Assembly: GCA_963070105.1 (NCBI GenBank)
Contig: OY718803.1
Span: 11,567,347 to 11,631,346 of the forward strand
Length of the DNA stretch: 64,000 nucleotides
Origin: Litomosoides sigmodontis
Lineage: Eukaryota > Nematoda > Chromadorea > Rhabditida > Onchocercidae
Direction: 5' to 3'
Made by a program: the position numbers and the translations under genes. The notes under the pieces are model-generated. The model had not been told where the DNA came from, searched no databases, and saw only the letters and a program-made list of their open reading frames with translations. Below, piece after piece: positions 1 through 13,500 of this stretch (its first letter is position 1; each line of letters begins with the position of its first letter).

Positions 1-415
1 TCGTTTGATGCATGTTTTACAAATATTATGCGTGTTCGTGTCCCTCATTAATTATTGTACATTTGTTCCTTGTAACAATTTTATATATGCGTTTATAATC
101 ACAATGATCAGAAGGTCAATAAGCAGTGGGTAAGATGGAAAGTTATGAATACTCGCTGTAATGTAGAATCCCTTCAGTAATAGGTATCTTTTAGTAGAAA
201 AAATTTAGCGACTGCATATGCAAGGGATCGTCATTGAAAATTGAAATGTGCTTCACTTCGTTTTTTATTCTACACATTTGAAAAGGTGATATGTGAAGAA
301 AACTGCGTCGTTGTCATTATAGTTATGTTTTCCGACTGTTTTCAGTACATCCAGATATGTTACCTGTGCTTCATTCCAGTGAATAAATTTGACCACATCA
401 TTATGCAAACGAGCC

Positions 416-453
<38 letters not shown>

Positions 454-464
454 ATGTATGTGTG
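416..464. repeat. (GT)n/(TATG)n microsatellite
   Basis: A GT dinucleotide run passes directly into a TATG tetranucleotide run. It is a simple tandem repeat in intergenic DNA. Confidence 0.9.
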
Positions 465-1564
465 AACATCGGTTAATTCCAGATGAGTAGAATGTAGCAG
501 AAAGAGAACAGGAAATTGATGCACATTATCGATGATGGCTAAAATAGTGCAAACAAACATTTGGTAACGACGTATCAAAAAATATTTTCTCCCTCTGCGT
601 GCAAGGATTTTCAAAAAAATTCACCGACATCACCTGAACAGAATGAATCTTTCTGCAGCTTGAAAATACCTATCATTTACCATACATTCATTTATCGTAT
701 GCTTTCACTTTTGCAATGACACGTTTCCAATTTGGAAGGCAATTTATTAAAATTTAAATTAGTAAGATCATAGCGATTTGATCATTTCCCTCCTCATAAT
801 ATGACTTCCTGCAAACAGTTTCCCATCCAACATCATCTTTGCCTACAATTGTCTCGGTTGAAAATGCCTGACATCCAGCGGAATGTTCCTGTCATCAGTG
901 GACGGAAGGATATTTTCCCAGGAACATAATAAGATAGAAAATATGAAAGGAATGGAGAAGAGAACTGTCGCTCTTAGGCGTGATCCAAAGGAAGAATGCT
1001 CCGGAATACTCCGCTCTGTTCTCGTGTATTTCGATTCTCCACCTAACCTGCTCCTCCTGCTAAACTTTCCGTCCATAACCGGTGCTACGAAAGCACGGAA
1101 ACAGGTAATGCGCTTGCAAAGTGACCGGTAAACAGTTCATTTTAATGTTTTAGGATATTAGACGATGAAATTTTAGTTCATGGGACTCTCTCTCTCTCCC
1201 TCGCCGTTGAATAGCTGATGTGATGTGGAAGAAGGGTCGCATTTCATTTCAGAGACCTTTGAGCCACTGATCTCAAGCCATGTGCATATTCAAAGGCGTA
1301 CACAGTGTGCCCTGAGAGATCTCACCTCGTTGAAGTAGAAGGAAAATTGTGAGGTGGTGAGGGAGAGGGAAAGAAACTGAAACGTCCGGATTGCTAAAGG
1401 AATGAGCGAGCGAACACGCACATACGTCCCATCCCATTCGACGATGAGCACGAGCACCTGGTGTGAGGTGCAGTAGTGCTAAGCGTCAGCAATCCACCGA
1501 TCACTTTACTACCAATCGGTGGAAACGGATCGGCGTCGGTGTGGGATGAGCGGCGGAATGAGCA

Positions 1565-1605
1565 AGCAGCAGCGGTAGCAATGGCACATTGCTACCGCTG
1601 CTGCT
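1565..1605. repeat. Perfect 19-bp inverted repeat, 3-nt loop
   Basis: Bases 1565-1583 are exactly complementary to 1587-1605, with a GCA loop. The arms carry AGC/GCT triplets. The structure is too short for a standard animal pre-miRNA. It lies in intergenic DNA, about 1.7 kb upstream of the CSPG4-like start codon. Confidence 0.85.
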
Positions 1606-2310
1606 ACTACTACTGCTGCTAGCATCCTCATCATCTCAGCGACCATATCCCGCACTTTCCGTTTTCTTTGGAAAGGGCCCGCAAAATTTGGAGGAGTCAA
1701 ATCGAAACCTGTCTTTTTTGGAAAACAATTAATCGCTTCATTTAAAACAATGGATTCATTGTTCACTGCAGTTTCACCTAAATGGCCTCAGAAGCACTTC
1801 GCTGACAGCACATTTTGTTCTTTTTCTCTCTCTCTCATCGTAAAGGATCATGCAGGAGTTTTACCACGGAAATTGCAGTATTCGGGTAGGATACCGATAA
1901 ATCATTTTTAAATCAAATTCTGCTTCTTCCGTTACTATTTCCTCCCTTACTGTTTCATTGACCCCCGCAGCAGCGGCAACAACCGCAACAGAATGTTTTT
2001 GCTTTCCTGACTCGACACCCATCAGGACGTCATGCACTAAATCATGACTGCCTACTTTTGCGCAGCTACCAAGGAGAATGCTGTCTCTCCAAGCTACCTC
2101 TTTTCTTTCCTCAGCCTTTCGAAATTTTTTATCAGCCAGTTTCTCTAACAAGCTGCAAGCGTTTTTTATGTTTTTTGTTGACAGTACACACCCTCATTTC
2201 CAGGTTAAGCTTAAGCTTAATTATGCCAGTTTTAACAGATTTGTGTGTTCTCTGAGACCTTGTCTCATGTTCTCTCATTAGTGAATGATAATGCCATAGG
2301 AAGCTGCAAC

Positions 2311-2336
2311 CTCTCTCTCTCTCTCTCTCCCTCTCT
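2311..2336. repeat. (CT)n tract
   Basis: Simple CT dinucleotide run in intergenic DNA. Confidence 0.8.
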
Positions 2337-3278
2337 CCTTTGTGTGCTAGATTTCCAGGAGGGATTGGATTACTTATATGAAATAGTAATGCCAGTTGAC
2401 CTGGCCCAGCGCTTTTATCGTCATCACTGGTCATTGCACATGAACTGATATTTCCCTCAGCATTTCCAACTGGCAGGGGAATGACTGGATTTGTTATTAT
2501 CATTAATGAAATGAGCAATAGCACAATTTCCTCTTTTTGATTTCATCGATTTTGCTTGTCCAACTGAAAAGAACAAGCTTTCAAAAGATGAATTTGGGAG
2601 GAATTTCGTACTACCTGCAAAATTTAGCCTCAACTTTTGCACTAAAATTACAGTTTTGTTGAAGGAAGGAAGGAAATTAATTCACCACCAATATCTTCCG
2701 TTTGGAAGCAATAATGCAAGTTTTCTAGCTCTAGTTCTTAAATATAAATAGACTGTTGAAACCAGAAGAAGCATAACTCTTTTTCGGTGCACTTGAGACG
2801 TGTACGTGTTGCAATGTCCATTTTTTATCAAGGTCCGATTAATGTGTTTTGCAGGAGACTTTCCTCATTTCTGAGCATTCATTTGTGAACGATTAACTTA
2901 ATTTTTGAATTGAATTATGTGGAAACCATTTTGCGGACCCACTACTTGTCCACGACATCCTTAAATTTCGATAGCTGCTAATTCGACGTGGAAAGCTGCT
3001 TCCGAGATCGGCCTATTTATCGTGAACCCAGCAGTGTTGGAAGGTGTTTCAAGTGTATGGGTCGGCATATTTTGGTTGGAAGCGCGAAGCATCAGATTTG
3101 AGCAAATGATTTTGCGAACTGATCAAGAAAGTATCATCGGGCGAAAGCTGTGAATTGCTGGGAGGTTGAATTGTTTGTGGGACGAATTCAACAGACTATT
3201 TCTACCTCTACAACTCTCAGAGGTGTTTGGGAAGCGGAAGGATATTTTGTCTTTGAAAAGAATTGATTCTTAGTTCCA

Positions 3279-4317
3279 ATGGCCATGTTATTGTCGCTGC
3301 CCGTATCGTTGCTCCTTTCAACTCTAACAGTAGATATTACTAGTCGGATGACCTTGCTGACCGGGTCACATCAAACTTTCCACTTGCCTTGGGAAGGTGC
3401 AGACTCCAACAAACACCTCATTATGCATTTACTATCACAGAACGGAAATTTAACTATTTCCGAGCAAGACGGAAATTTGTTCATTAATTCGCTGCTAATC
3501 TCTCCACTTGATAGTAATATTGTCAACAGGCTAAGCATCAAGTGTTCCAATGACACCTCGCTGAGAATTGCAGTGAATAATAAAATATCAAAAACGATAC
3601 AGTCACCATTATTGTGTCGACGAAATTCTCACCCAAGTAAGAGCTCTGACGGCTCTTACAACGTGTTCCTTACAACCGATAGTTAGTTAGCAGAATAAGC
3701 CATGAGTTAGATGTGTTGTGTCCATCACCGCAGTTGTGCGTGGAATTAAATTACGGAAAAGTTCTTTGAGTGAAGAAGCGTTGCGTCGACGAGCAGGGGG
3801 CAGATTAGATTTCCTGAAAGAGTTACTACCGACATTGCTTACGAGGGCTAGACGTGCGATAAGAAAGCCTCGATGATAGTGCTACCGCTGCCCAGAAACA
3901 TTTCGCTTTTCATTTGCTGAATTTTTCCAATTGCGCGCGATCATAGAGACTAATTTTGCAAACGTTTTAGAAGTGCAGATTGGCGGTACGAAGGGAAGTC
4001 ACGAGTGGTACTTCAGTGGTTGCGTAGGAAATGTTACTATTGGTGGAGAAATTTTGTTGGATCAGTGGTGCAGGTTGGTGGCTAATTTTCTTGGCTGCAA
4101 TGTAGTGGGGCATGGAAGGAGAAGGATGTGTGTGGATCGGTGCTCTGCTCTGTTCATATTTCTTCTTTCATTTCACATCAACTGTTTTGCTTGCTAGTGG
4201 CGAGCTCTGACATAGCAGTTATTATATCAATATCCAAATTCAACAGCTGCGCTCTCTTAGTGCTACGAAACTGAAAGAAATTTTCAAAATATTCAGTGTT
4301 GGTGGAAAGTCAAAACA

Positions 4318-4353
<36 letters not shown>

Positions 4354-4521
4354 AGATGACGCAAACAAACGGATCACGTCAGATGGATTACGTCCTCAGC
4401 CGTCGCACCACGTTTTTATAAAACCACTGGTGCTGGATGAAGGAGGAAGTGTCCCTATTCGGAGATGGAATTTCTCAATGTATCATCACGAGAGCATTTC
4501 AAAAGGAGAAATACGCTTCCG
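3279..4521 (+). other. CSPG4: CSPG4-like exons 1-3: signal peptide, laminin-G-like region, polyQ linker
   Basis: Exons 3279-3636, 3947-4073 and 4261-4521, with matching phases 1 and 2 at the junctions. Exon 1 starts with a hydrophobic signal peptide (MAMLLSLPVSLLLSTL). Exon 2 carries the laminin-G signature VQIGG....FSGCVGNVTIGG. Exon 3 holds a CAG-encoded glutamine run and then the first CSPG-repeat strand (PLVLDEGGSVPI). The polyQ is an insertion between laminin-G and the CSPG array and is likely length-variable. Confidence 0.85.
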
Positions 4522-7500
4522 GTATATTCATTTCCAAATGTGCATTCTATATCATGTCGAAAAGAGTGAAAAGGGAGGAGAGATAAAGTAACTGATTATG
4601 GAATTTTATAAATCTATTAAATTTTATCTTCCTGGATCACTGGGACCTATTTTTGCCTAGTTTTTGCTTCCGAGTAAGTGGAATTGCTTTTTCAACTAGT
4701 CCTTTTGTTACCTTCCTTTGCTCACAGACTTCTAAAACCGCCGCAACACGGACAATTATTGAAGTACGGCGAACCAGTAAACCATTTTGTTGGAGATGAT
4801 ATTTTAGACAACAAAATATTTTACAAGCACGACGATAGCGAAACAACTACTGATAACATTGATTTGGAGGTACTAGACATTTTTTTATTCTTGAATCTGC
4901 CCAGTATTTTGTTTTGCTTCATAGCCATCTGGTATAAACCTTCCATGTTTAAGTTTCATCCTAAAAAAATTATTAGAACACTCGCTTCCTATTATCGACT
5001 TTCAATTTCAGGCTGTGATAATTTCGCAAGGAGTGATGGCACTGGGAGAAAACATAATCTATAATATACCTGTGCTAATCAATCCTATAAACGATGCACC
5101 AGAACTGAAACCGGGAACCGATTCGGAAAAGCTATGGATAATCGGTGATTCAAAGTACGATTCCGAAAGTTTTTTAATCTTTTCATTCGTGAAAGTAAGC
5201 ATTTTCAATGCGTGATGATAACAAACATGTTATAAAAATTTATCGCTGACTATGCATATAATGTTCCTTTCATTAATTCATTAATTAACAAAACGAATAA
5301 AGAGGGCGAAGAAAGTTTCAAGGAGTACGAAGAGGAGAAATTTTTTGAAAATGCTGAAATTTATGCCTGTAAGCTCTGACGTAGAAGTTTCTTTTAATTT
5401 TTCACATCTTCAGCTGGTAGAATCTACCGTGTCCACATACATAACCAGGTAGTCCTCTGAAATAAATCCATATAGCCCGGTAGTTCCTGAAATGAATGAA
5501 TTCTCAGTCGTTGTGGTGAAAATGAAGCAGGAATGATCAGTAGCAGCTCCTGCTACTAACTATATTAATGAATGTCTTCAAAGGCTTACGTTGGATAGTC
5601 GAGCAGTAAGAGTGTGGGACGCTGATAGCGATCCAGAAACAGTCCATCTTTCTGTTGTCGCTGCTGAAGAAGTGCGGTTGGAAGACTCGAACGGCAAGGA
5701 AATTCGAAAATTCACTCAACGAAGCTTTTTAAATAACGATGTGAGTTTTCCATTCTATTAGAACGCTTAAAGTTCACAAAAACACACGAAATTTTGCAGT
5801 CAGTTCTCGAGATCTAGCTGTATTAGGCTTTTGTCTTGTGCCCGCTCAGTTGGGCTAAGATAGCTTAAGCCTTTTTTCTTTTTTAATCACTAAAGCTAAG
5901 ATAGCTAGGGAGTGACTAAGGAAGAGAAAAGCGACAGATTTGAATTTAAGCTTTCCACTTAGTTTTAATAACAGTTAGCTTTTTCAAAACTGATAGCAGT
6001 TATCTCATCAAAATCTCACCAAGCCGGCAATTTGGTACGGTGGCTGCGCAAGGTACCTTCGAAAGACAATTGCGTTTCAGGCGTAGTAGAAGGAGCGAGC
6101 GCTCTGGGAGAAATGCCATGAATTAATCAAACTGCTCCTTATTTCAGATTCATGCTATCCGTACGAGTAGGATAGGTGAGGAAGGCACACTGGAATTGAT
6201 TGCTGGTGATGGGGAACATCAGTCTGATGTGCTCCAGTTGACAGTACACTTTGCTCCGATTGAGATACAGCTGAAGGCTAACACAGGTATTTCACATTGT
6301 CTCCGTAATGGAGCAGTTAACAAATTGCAGTAGTGAAACGATTTCACGACCAAATGACGAAAAAAATGATCATCTATCCGTGTCAATAAGCGTTCCTCCA
6401 ATAGCATTTAAATAATAATTACAGGCCTGAAAGTGATCCACCAAACGGCAGGTACCATCTCATCCACAAATTTATCATTTACAACAAATCTTCCGGACAA
6501 CGGAATGCCGATTGAGTATACCATCGTTGGTCAACCGGAATACGGTGTCGTGCAATGTCGACATGGATCGGGGCAACCTGAAATTTGCCCGATATTTACT
6601 CAAGACGACATTGACAGTTCACGCGTACAATATAAACATTCCAGTGCTGCGCATCCGTTACTTGATACCTTTAGCTTTCAGGTCCTTATCGAAGGATACA
6701 CCGATTTCATAAAATTTTGTCGGAGAAAATTAATGAAGCATTCTTGCCTTTTCCTTTTTTGTTATGTTTGCTTTCAATTTAACCTCGAAAAATTCACTTT
6801 TTCTTATTTAAGCTCAAAGATTGCATTAAGCATTCATAATATTTTACCTTGTCGTCGTTTAGATTCGGGTTGATGCCACCACATCAATGATACACGTTTT
6901 TCGTATAACGTTAATTCCGGTTCAGGTTAAAATTTTTAACCGTATCCCATTCCTATTAAATTGCACCGATAATTTGCCGTTGAAAAGAGAAAACTTGCTT
7001 GCTTGGACGTTTCCCAAAAGTTTTCTAACCAGTGAACTTACTTATCATATTATTGAACCACCGAAATTTGGTGCCTTGCTACGAAGAGTTGAAAACAATC
7101 GTAGTCGACGAATTGGTGTTTCATCAAATTTTACCCAAAAGGTATCTGCTGTGCTTGATGCGTGAAAGCTTGGCAGTCGAGTTGTTTCTTTCCATCGTAA
7201 CAGATTGAGCATCGTAGGAGCAACTCTTTATGAAAATTATTTTGTTAATTAAATCAGTTTGATTGCATTCAAAACCTGAGTTTTGAAATTTTGTAGAGTA
7301 AGACCCATTGTTGCACTCGTGCTGCAGACTTTCTGCGTGCTTATTCCCTTACACAAATGCAATAACAAGAACCAATTTTACCAACTTCTTCTGCAAGCAT
7401 TCATTCACTTCGAGCGCCTCATTACATAAATAGCTAAATTCCAAAATCGAACTTCTAAATTTAAGCGAGAACAATTTGAGGTATGGTTATGGCCCAATTA

Positions 7501-10500
7501 GATGCGTAAGCGCTTGAAATTTCAGTTGCAAAAACGAAGACACTAAGATTTTTAAATCAAATTTGAACATTTCTGTTTGGCTGCACTTCGTATTGCAGCA
7601 CATTGACGACAACGACATTACCTATAAGATGCATTTCGTGCAGCACTCCATTGTCAACGATTTTTTCACTTTCCGGCTAATTACGCCATCAGTTACCTCG
7701 GAGGAAATCCTTTTTGAGATGACATCAATCCCAGAAAGTGGTTCTTTACATCTTACTAATCACACTGTTATTGTTGAGGAAGGCGGCATACAAAAGGTTA
7801 ACTTAAGAATTCAAATTACATTTGAATTTTTAATAAAAATGATTTCAAATTCCCGTATAATTCTTTAATAAACTTATCAGATATTTTCGATTTCGGAGTA
7901 AATTTTTTAATTTTCTGTTTTCTCGAATAAAAATGAAAAGTTGATTCGGATAGGAAATCGGCATTGGCTAGCCTTAACTATGATCTTCCAGATTCGAGCT
8001 ATGTAAAAATTCAAATTGTGACTTTGATATGTATGATATAAGTTCAAAGATTTTTAATCGTACTCTATCATCTATGTTGAAGATAACGAATAAGTCATTA
8101 TCATTACGAACTCCTGACAGTAACAATTTTGCGTTTACTATCGGTAACGCACCGCTCTACGGCAATATATTGGTGAAGAGAGGAACTGGCGAGCAACTGA
8201 AGCTGGTCATTGGTGACAACTTCACTACTTCGGATGTTGACAGTGGGAAGTAAGCGAATTCAAATTTTCGGCAGAATAAATCAAACGGTTCCAGAATTCA
8301 TTGGGTCTCTACTAAATGAGATCCAGAAGTGGAAATTTATTTGTAATAAATGAAGCATTCAGCGTCTTCTACGAACACATGGATGGCGAAAACCGCATCG
8401 ATAGAGTATTCCTGCTAGCTGAAAGTTCCACTTATCGTCGAATACCATTCTGGCTGACAATCAGGTTGATCTTGAAGAATGACAATATCCCAAGGCTGGT
8501 TGGCGAGAATGTTATACAAGTACGTTACGTCCACATCATATTTAACAGACTTGGCAGCCCGAGAACCACGATGTTGAATGAACTCGCGCGCCTCACACAG
8601 TTTTTTCAACAGTGTTATGTGCCGGAATTGCAGATAACGGAACGCGGTGACCGCACACTCTATCCATCACTGTTGCGCTGGGTAGATGATGACATCGATG
8701 CGCAACCATTACAGTTTACTTTTCACGACAATTTTCGACGTGCTGCCATTATGTCCAATTCTCGGCCACCTGTACCTTTGCACAGTTTCACTCAACGACA
8801 GATGCAACGTGGCGAAGTGCTACTAAGGCATTTCGGACACAACAAAAACTTTAGAATGAAGTAAGGATTGAGATTTGTGCTACGACTGATGCTTTCACTT
8901 AATTTGTTAAAGTGAGGGAATGAAATAATATTGCGGATTTTTATTTGTGTCCGTGCGGTAATTTTGCCTACATTACAGTTATACTGTGTCGGACGGATTA
9001 CATAAAGTCGAGTCGGTGGTAGTAATCGTTGCATCGAAGCCTTTCATAAAAATTCAGAACAGAAATATTACAATTTCCATCAGCAACGCGACTACATCAG
9101 CAATCTCTGTGCCGTTAACGAACCACAATCTCTCCGTTATAACCAACGTTGACGGAAAGAATTCTGACATTTGGTTTCAAGTTACAAGCCGGAATTGGAT
9201 CTCTATCAGTAATTCCACTATGAAACTGGTAAAAGCATTCACACAACAGGTAAGCGTTTCTGAAAATTCCGACGCCCGGAAAAGACTGGAAATCTGGAAG
9301 GAATTAAAGAATCAGAATGGGATATGCAGGAAAGAGGAGTCAGTTTTCATCTTCCGGTCCAGCACTTCTCATCCCTGTTTTGCAGGACATCGATGATGGT
9401 CGAATTTTGTACTGCACAAGTGCGCCATCATTTAACGATGGCGACAATGAGCAAGTAATCACTGCTACAGTAGCGAATCTAACAGCAGTAGAAAGGCTAA
9501 AAATTTTAAAACCTCAACTGGATAGTGCTGAAAGGGATTATTTGGAAATGCGCACAGTGAGCCCACTCACCGTTCCTTTCTCATCAATTTCGCAAATTGA
9601 CAAGAGCATCCTGCTCGCGATCGCCGCGGACAAACAGCCAAGCGAAATTGTCTTCGACGTCGTCCAGCAGCCACTACATGGTTCACTCATATTGGAGCCG
9701 TTGAGAGGTACGGTACACTCGTGCCGAACGTACGTCGCGAGACACTTCCTACGACCGGACAGATTACGGATATATTCGGCATCGAGTCAAATGCCACATC
9801 TCCATCCATCTACCCCACTTCTGACCGTCATTGAACAGTCCTCTTAAGCTGCAAACTTCCTTAAAAAAGAAAGTTAGGGAAACTAATCAAACAGCTGTAC
9901 TTTTCAGCAGTGAATAATGGACTCATGGTACTGCCAAGCAGTTTCTTCGTTTCACGTTTCACGCAAGCTCACGTTAACGCTGGACAAATACAATACTTGC
10001 ATAACGGTGTGCTCGCAACACGTGATTCTATCATTTTCAACGTTTCAACTGAAAAGCACATGATCGGACCACATACGCTATTTATCGATATTGTAGATAA
10101 TAAGGTAGGTAAGATGAATTCAACGCTTTATTTCCGATATACTAACGAAATATGCCACTGAAGACAAATGGAATTAATGCTAAGGCTAAAATGCCAAATA
10201 ATTTATTATGCTTTAGCAATACCTTAAAATTTGATATTTAGGTCGAATTGTCCGTATCAGACATGACAGTTGTATCCGGATCTAGCATAACAATAAGCAG
10301 TGATGTGTTACAAGCGACAACTGGAAGTGGAGATGATATAGAGTTTCGGATTTTGTCGGATCCGGAATATGGATGGATTGTTCGTGATGAATGGAATCTA
10401 ACAAACATCACTACTATTAGGCGGTTCAATGTTCGAGAACTCAATGATCATCGAATCCATTATGTAAACCATCTAATTAGACGAGATCAGAGAGACACGT

Positions 10501-13500
10501 TCATGGTGACAGCATGTACGATAGGAACGCAGCAGTGTTCCGTACCGAAACGGGCGGCTGTTTTCATACGATATTACAATTCATGCGGTAACCTTTTACA
10601 AAGTTTTTACGTTGCTATGTCACTACAGTATCGAGTCGTCCGGTGTAAAAAGTTATTTGCAGAGCCGGAATTGCTACGTAACGAAGTAATGAAAATATGG
10701 GATGTGAATGCAGCTCCAATCACCGAGCAGCACTTATTTTCACGGGTTCAGCTTTTTTTTTGTTGGAAGCCTCCAGACAGGAAGGATATTTGGTTGGAAA
10801 TTGTTAAGAGCTGAAAATAGGATTAAATAACCTTACTGGGCTGAATTGATGTATCAACTAATTAGCTGAATTAAGGATGACGATACACCTGCCGAGCAAG
10901 TAGTATATCTCATCAATGAATTGCTGAATGGATATGTTGCGCGTGTGAATAATCCTTTCAAAGCTATTACAAATTTTTCTCAAGCGGAAATTAGCAAATC
11001 AGAAATAATCTTTATGAAAATTGAAGGTATGATTTTCCGAAGAATTCTTATCTTTACGATATTCCGCTCAAAACAGTAATAAATTTTGAAACAAGACATA
11101 GTAAACTTTCGATCACATGCAGGTATCACGGCGGTTGGTGGCTTTTCATTTCTCGTAAGCGATGGCATTCATCAAATTGGTCCTGAATGGTTTACAGTTG
11201 AAAGTTCGGAAGGATTTAAAGTAATTGTGGACACAAACAGTCGTCTTGTAGTGCCACCAGGGAATGTTCCCGTTGTCATCAGATCTGATTTACTGAAAGT
11301 TCAAATTCCAAATGTACGTTTATTCTAAGCGCCAAAACTCCGGTGAACTGCTGGATTTAGAGCTCAGAATACAGTAGCTCACTTCATTCTTGATACGTGG
11401 GATTCATTTGATAATCATTGTAGACTGAAGCAACTAAAATTGTATATAAAGTAACGAAGGTTCCACGATACGGGAATTTGTTGCTTTCGGGCGTTTCTGT
11501 TCGGCAGTTCACTCAAGAAGATATCAATCAACAACGACTGACCTACAAAGGGGGCGGTAATTTCATAGATGAATGGACCAAAACAGATGTGTTTCTGTTC
11601 AAAGTTTTTATAAATGACTCGACGGATGATTCAACAGTCGGCGAACATCGTTTTGAAATCTCAATTACCTATGCTGCCTTGCCATCACATCGTTTGCATG
11701 AATTCATTCAGCTCCATAGCGTTGTTGTTTCGCGTGGTGAGTTATTTGAATAAAACGAACGAGCAGTAACGTAACGACAGATGACAGATGAGCTCAGATG
11801 GCTAACAATAAGCAGTTAGACTCAGAAGAGAGCGAGCTAATCGACGTGCTAATAGCGCACATCGAAATCTATTAAAAATTTGTTAAAAGAGAAAAATATG
11901 GAGAAGGAAATACATCATAATGCGAAGTGATCAAGCTAACGTTAATTTATATGGTACCACGAAATCAGCTGTTTAGGTGGAAGCGTAGCAATCAATGAAT
12001 CTCACGTGAACTTCGGTATAATACGGAAGCATTTTCACGATGAGCTTCTGGTATACTTTTCACAAGAGCCACGATATGGTCGGTTGGATGTATTAAATAG
12101 TGGTATCAAACAAACTACTATGAAACTTCATGACTTGCTCACTGGTAGATTACTGATTTATCGACATCAAAAGATCGAAGCGCTGATGCCAGATGAAATT
12201 TTATTTTACATCTTCCCCAAAAATGGTGGCAATGGCCGAACGAATCGCTTGCGGCTAACACTACCGGTGACAGTGATACCTGAAAAGGATCCGCTCCTAA
12301 AGGTTACGGGTTTTTAAATTCACATTGTCCTTGCCAGTGATGAAGTTAAATTGTCCTTTACATACAATTATTGTAATGTGCTTCAGGTTAAAAAATTTCC
12401 GGATCGAATCAAACTAACCACAGGGAACAGTTATTTTCTGTCACCGGAAATATTTCAGGCAGCACACCCAGAAATCAATCCAAATGGTTTGGAATATCGA
12501 CTACTTCAGGTATGATTCACAATTCTTTCAAGAATTTCTGCTACTGTTCGCATTAGCTCTGTTAAAAGTGAATACAATACGTCAACAATGAAAAATAAGA
12601 TTTCAGACAGGAAGTAATGGAGTGAAATTTTTGGTGAAGGGTGAAATGACGAAACTGTTTACTCAAAATGATGTAAACAGAGGTAAAATTCGACTTTTCC
12701 ATCAACAGCAACTTGATGCCTATGATGATATCGATGTTATCGTTCTTCAGGTTGCTTTAAAATTCCGAAGTTATATTAGGTTTCCGCGCAAATGATGACG
12801 TTTTAATCTTTCTGTAATTTCATTTGAGAATTCAAAAATGAAGTGTTTTATCCATTGTCTTAAAATAACTAATAAACAGTTGGCTTAAGAAAGTTATCAG
12901 ATTAGACAAAGTGCCAGCAAAATATAGCGATGCGTGAAACTACTGAATGTTGAACTGACTTGTATCTGAATATCTCAAAATGCGACTAAACTATACTTTT
13001 ACCTGTTGTCGTGTCGCGATAGTTTAAATTAATTATCCGACGTGCTAGTTTTTAGGAAGCCCTGTATAATATGCTGTATTAGCATTTCTATTTCGTTTAA
13101 ATAATTTTAGATTGGCAGCCATATAAGGGCGCTTATTATTGATATATTGCCATTATCATTGTCGCTCAAAAATCATTCGGATGTCGAGTACATTCAAGGG
13201 GAAAGTTATGTGCTTTTGAACAGGTAAGATTCCCAAGGAACGGTTGTTAAAATTTTGAATTCCGATGTGTTCGTTTTTAGGAAGTCTTGTATAATATGCT
13301 TTATTAGCATATTATACAGTTTTATATGTTAAAATTTTGAACACGACGAAGAAAATGTGCAGAAATAGTTTAACACGACATTTTAGGTGGATGGATATAG
13401 AGGAAAAGCTAAATAATAAATCCAACAAGCTCGTTAAAAATACTATTAATTTCTAGTAGAACTGCGAACTATGCGATTACAGAGAAGAAGAAATTCAAAA

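Larger units (their letters stand above)
1..3278. other. Upstream intergenic region of the CSPG4-like gene
   Basis: No exon with family similarity was found on either strand. The stretch holds a GT/TATG microsatellite near 416-464, a CT tract near 2311-2336 and a perfect 19-bp inverted repeat at 1565-1605. Open frames here (for example 1861-2151 on the minus strand) are no longer than expected by chance. The promoter and any 5' UTR of the gene starting at 3279 should lie in the right part, but no core element could be assigned. A TTCTTAG ends 5 nt before the ATG at 3279 and could be a trans-splice acceptor, as is common in nematodes; this is inference. Confidence 0.5.

Noticed and set aside
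1861..2151. 96-codon open frame on the minus strand
   Set aside because: No similarity to any family and no neighbouring exons; at chance length.
3637..3686. Continuation of the first CSPG4-like exon to its stop at 3686
   Set aside because: A GTAAGA donor at 3637 joins in phase to the exon with the laminin-G signature, so the stop is intronic.
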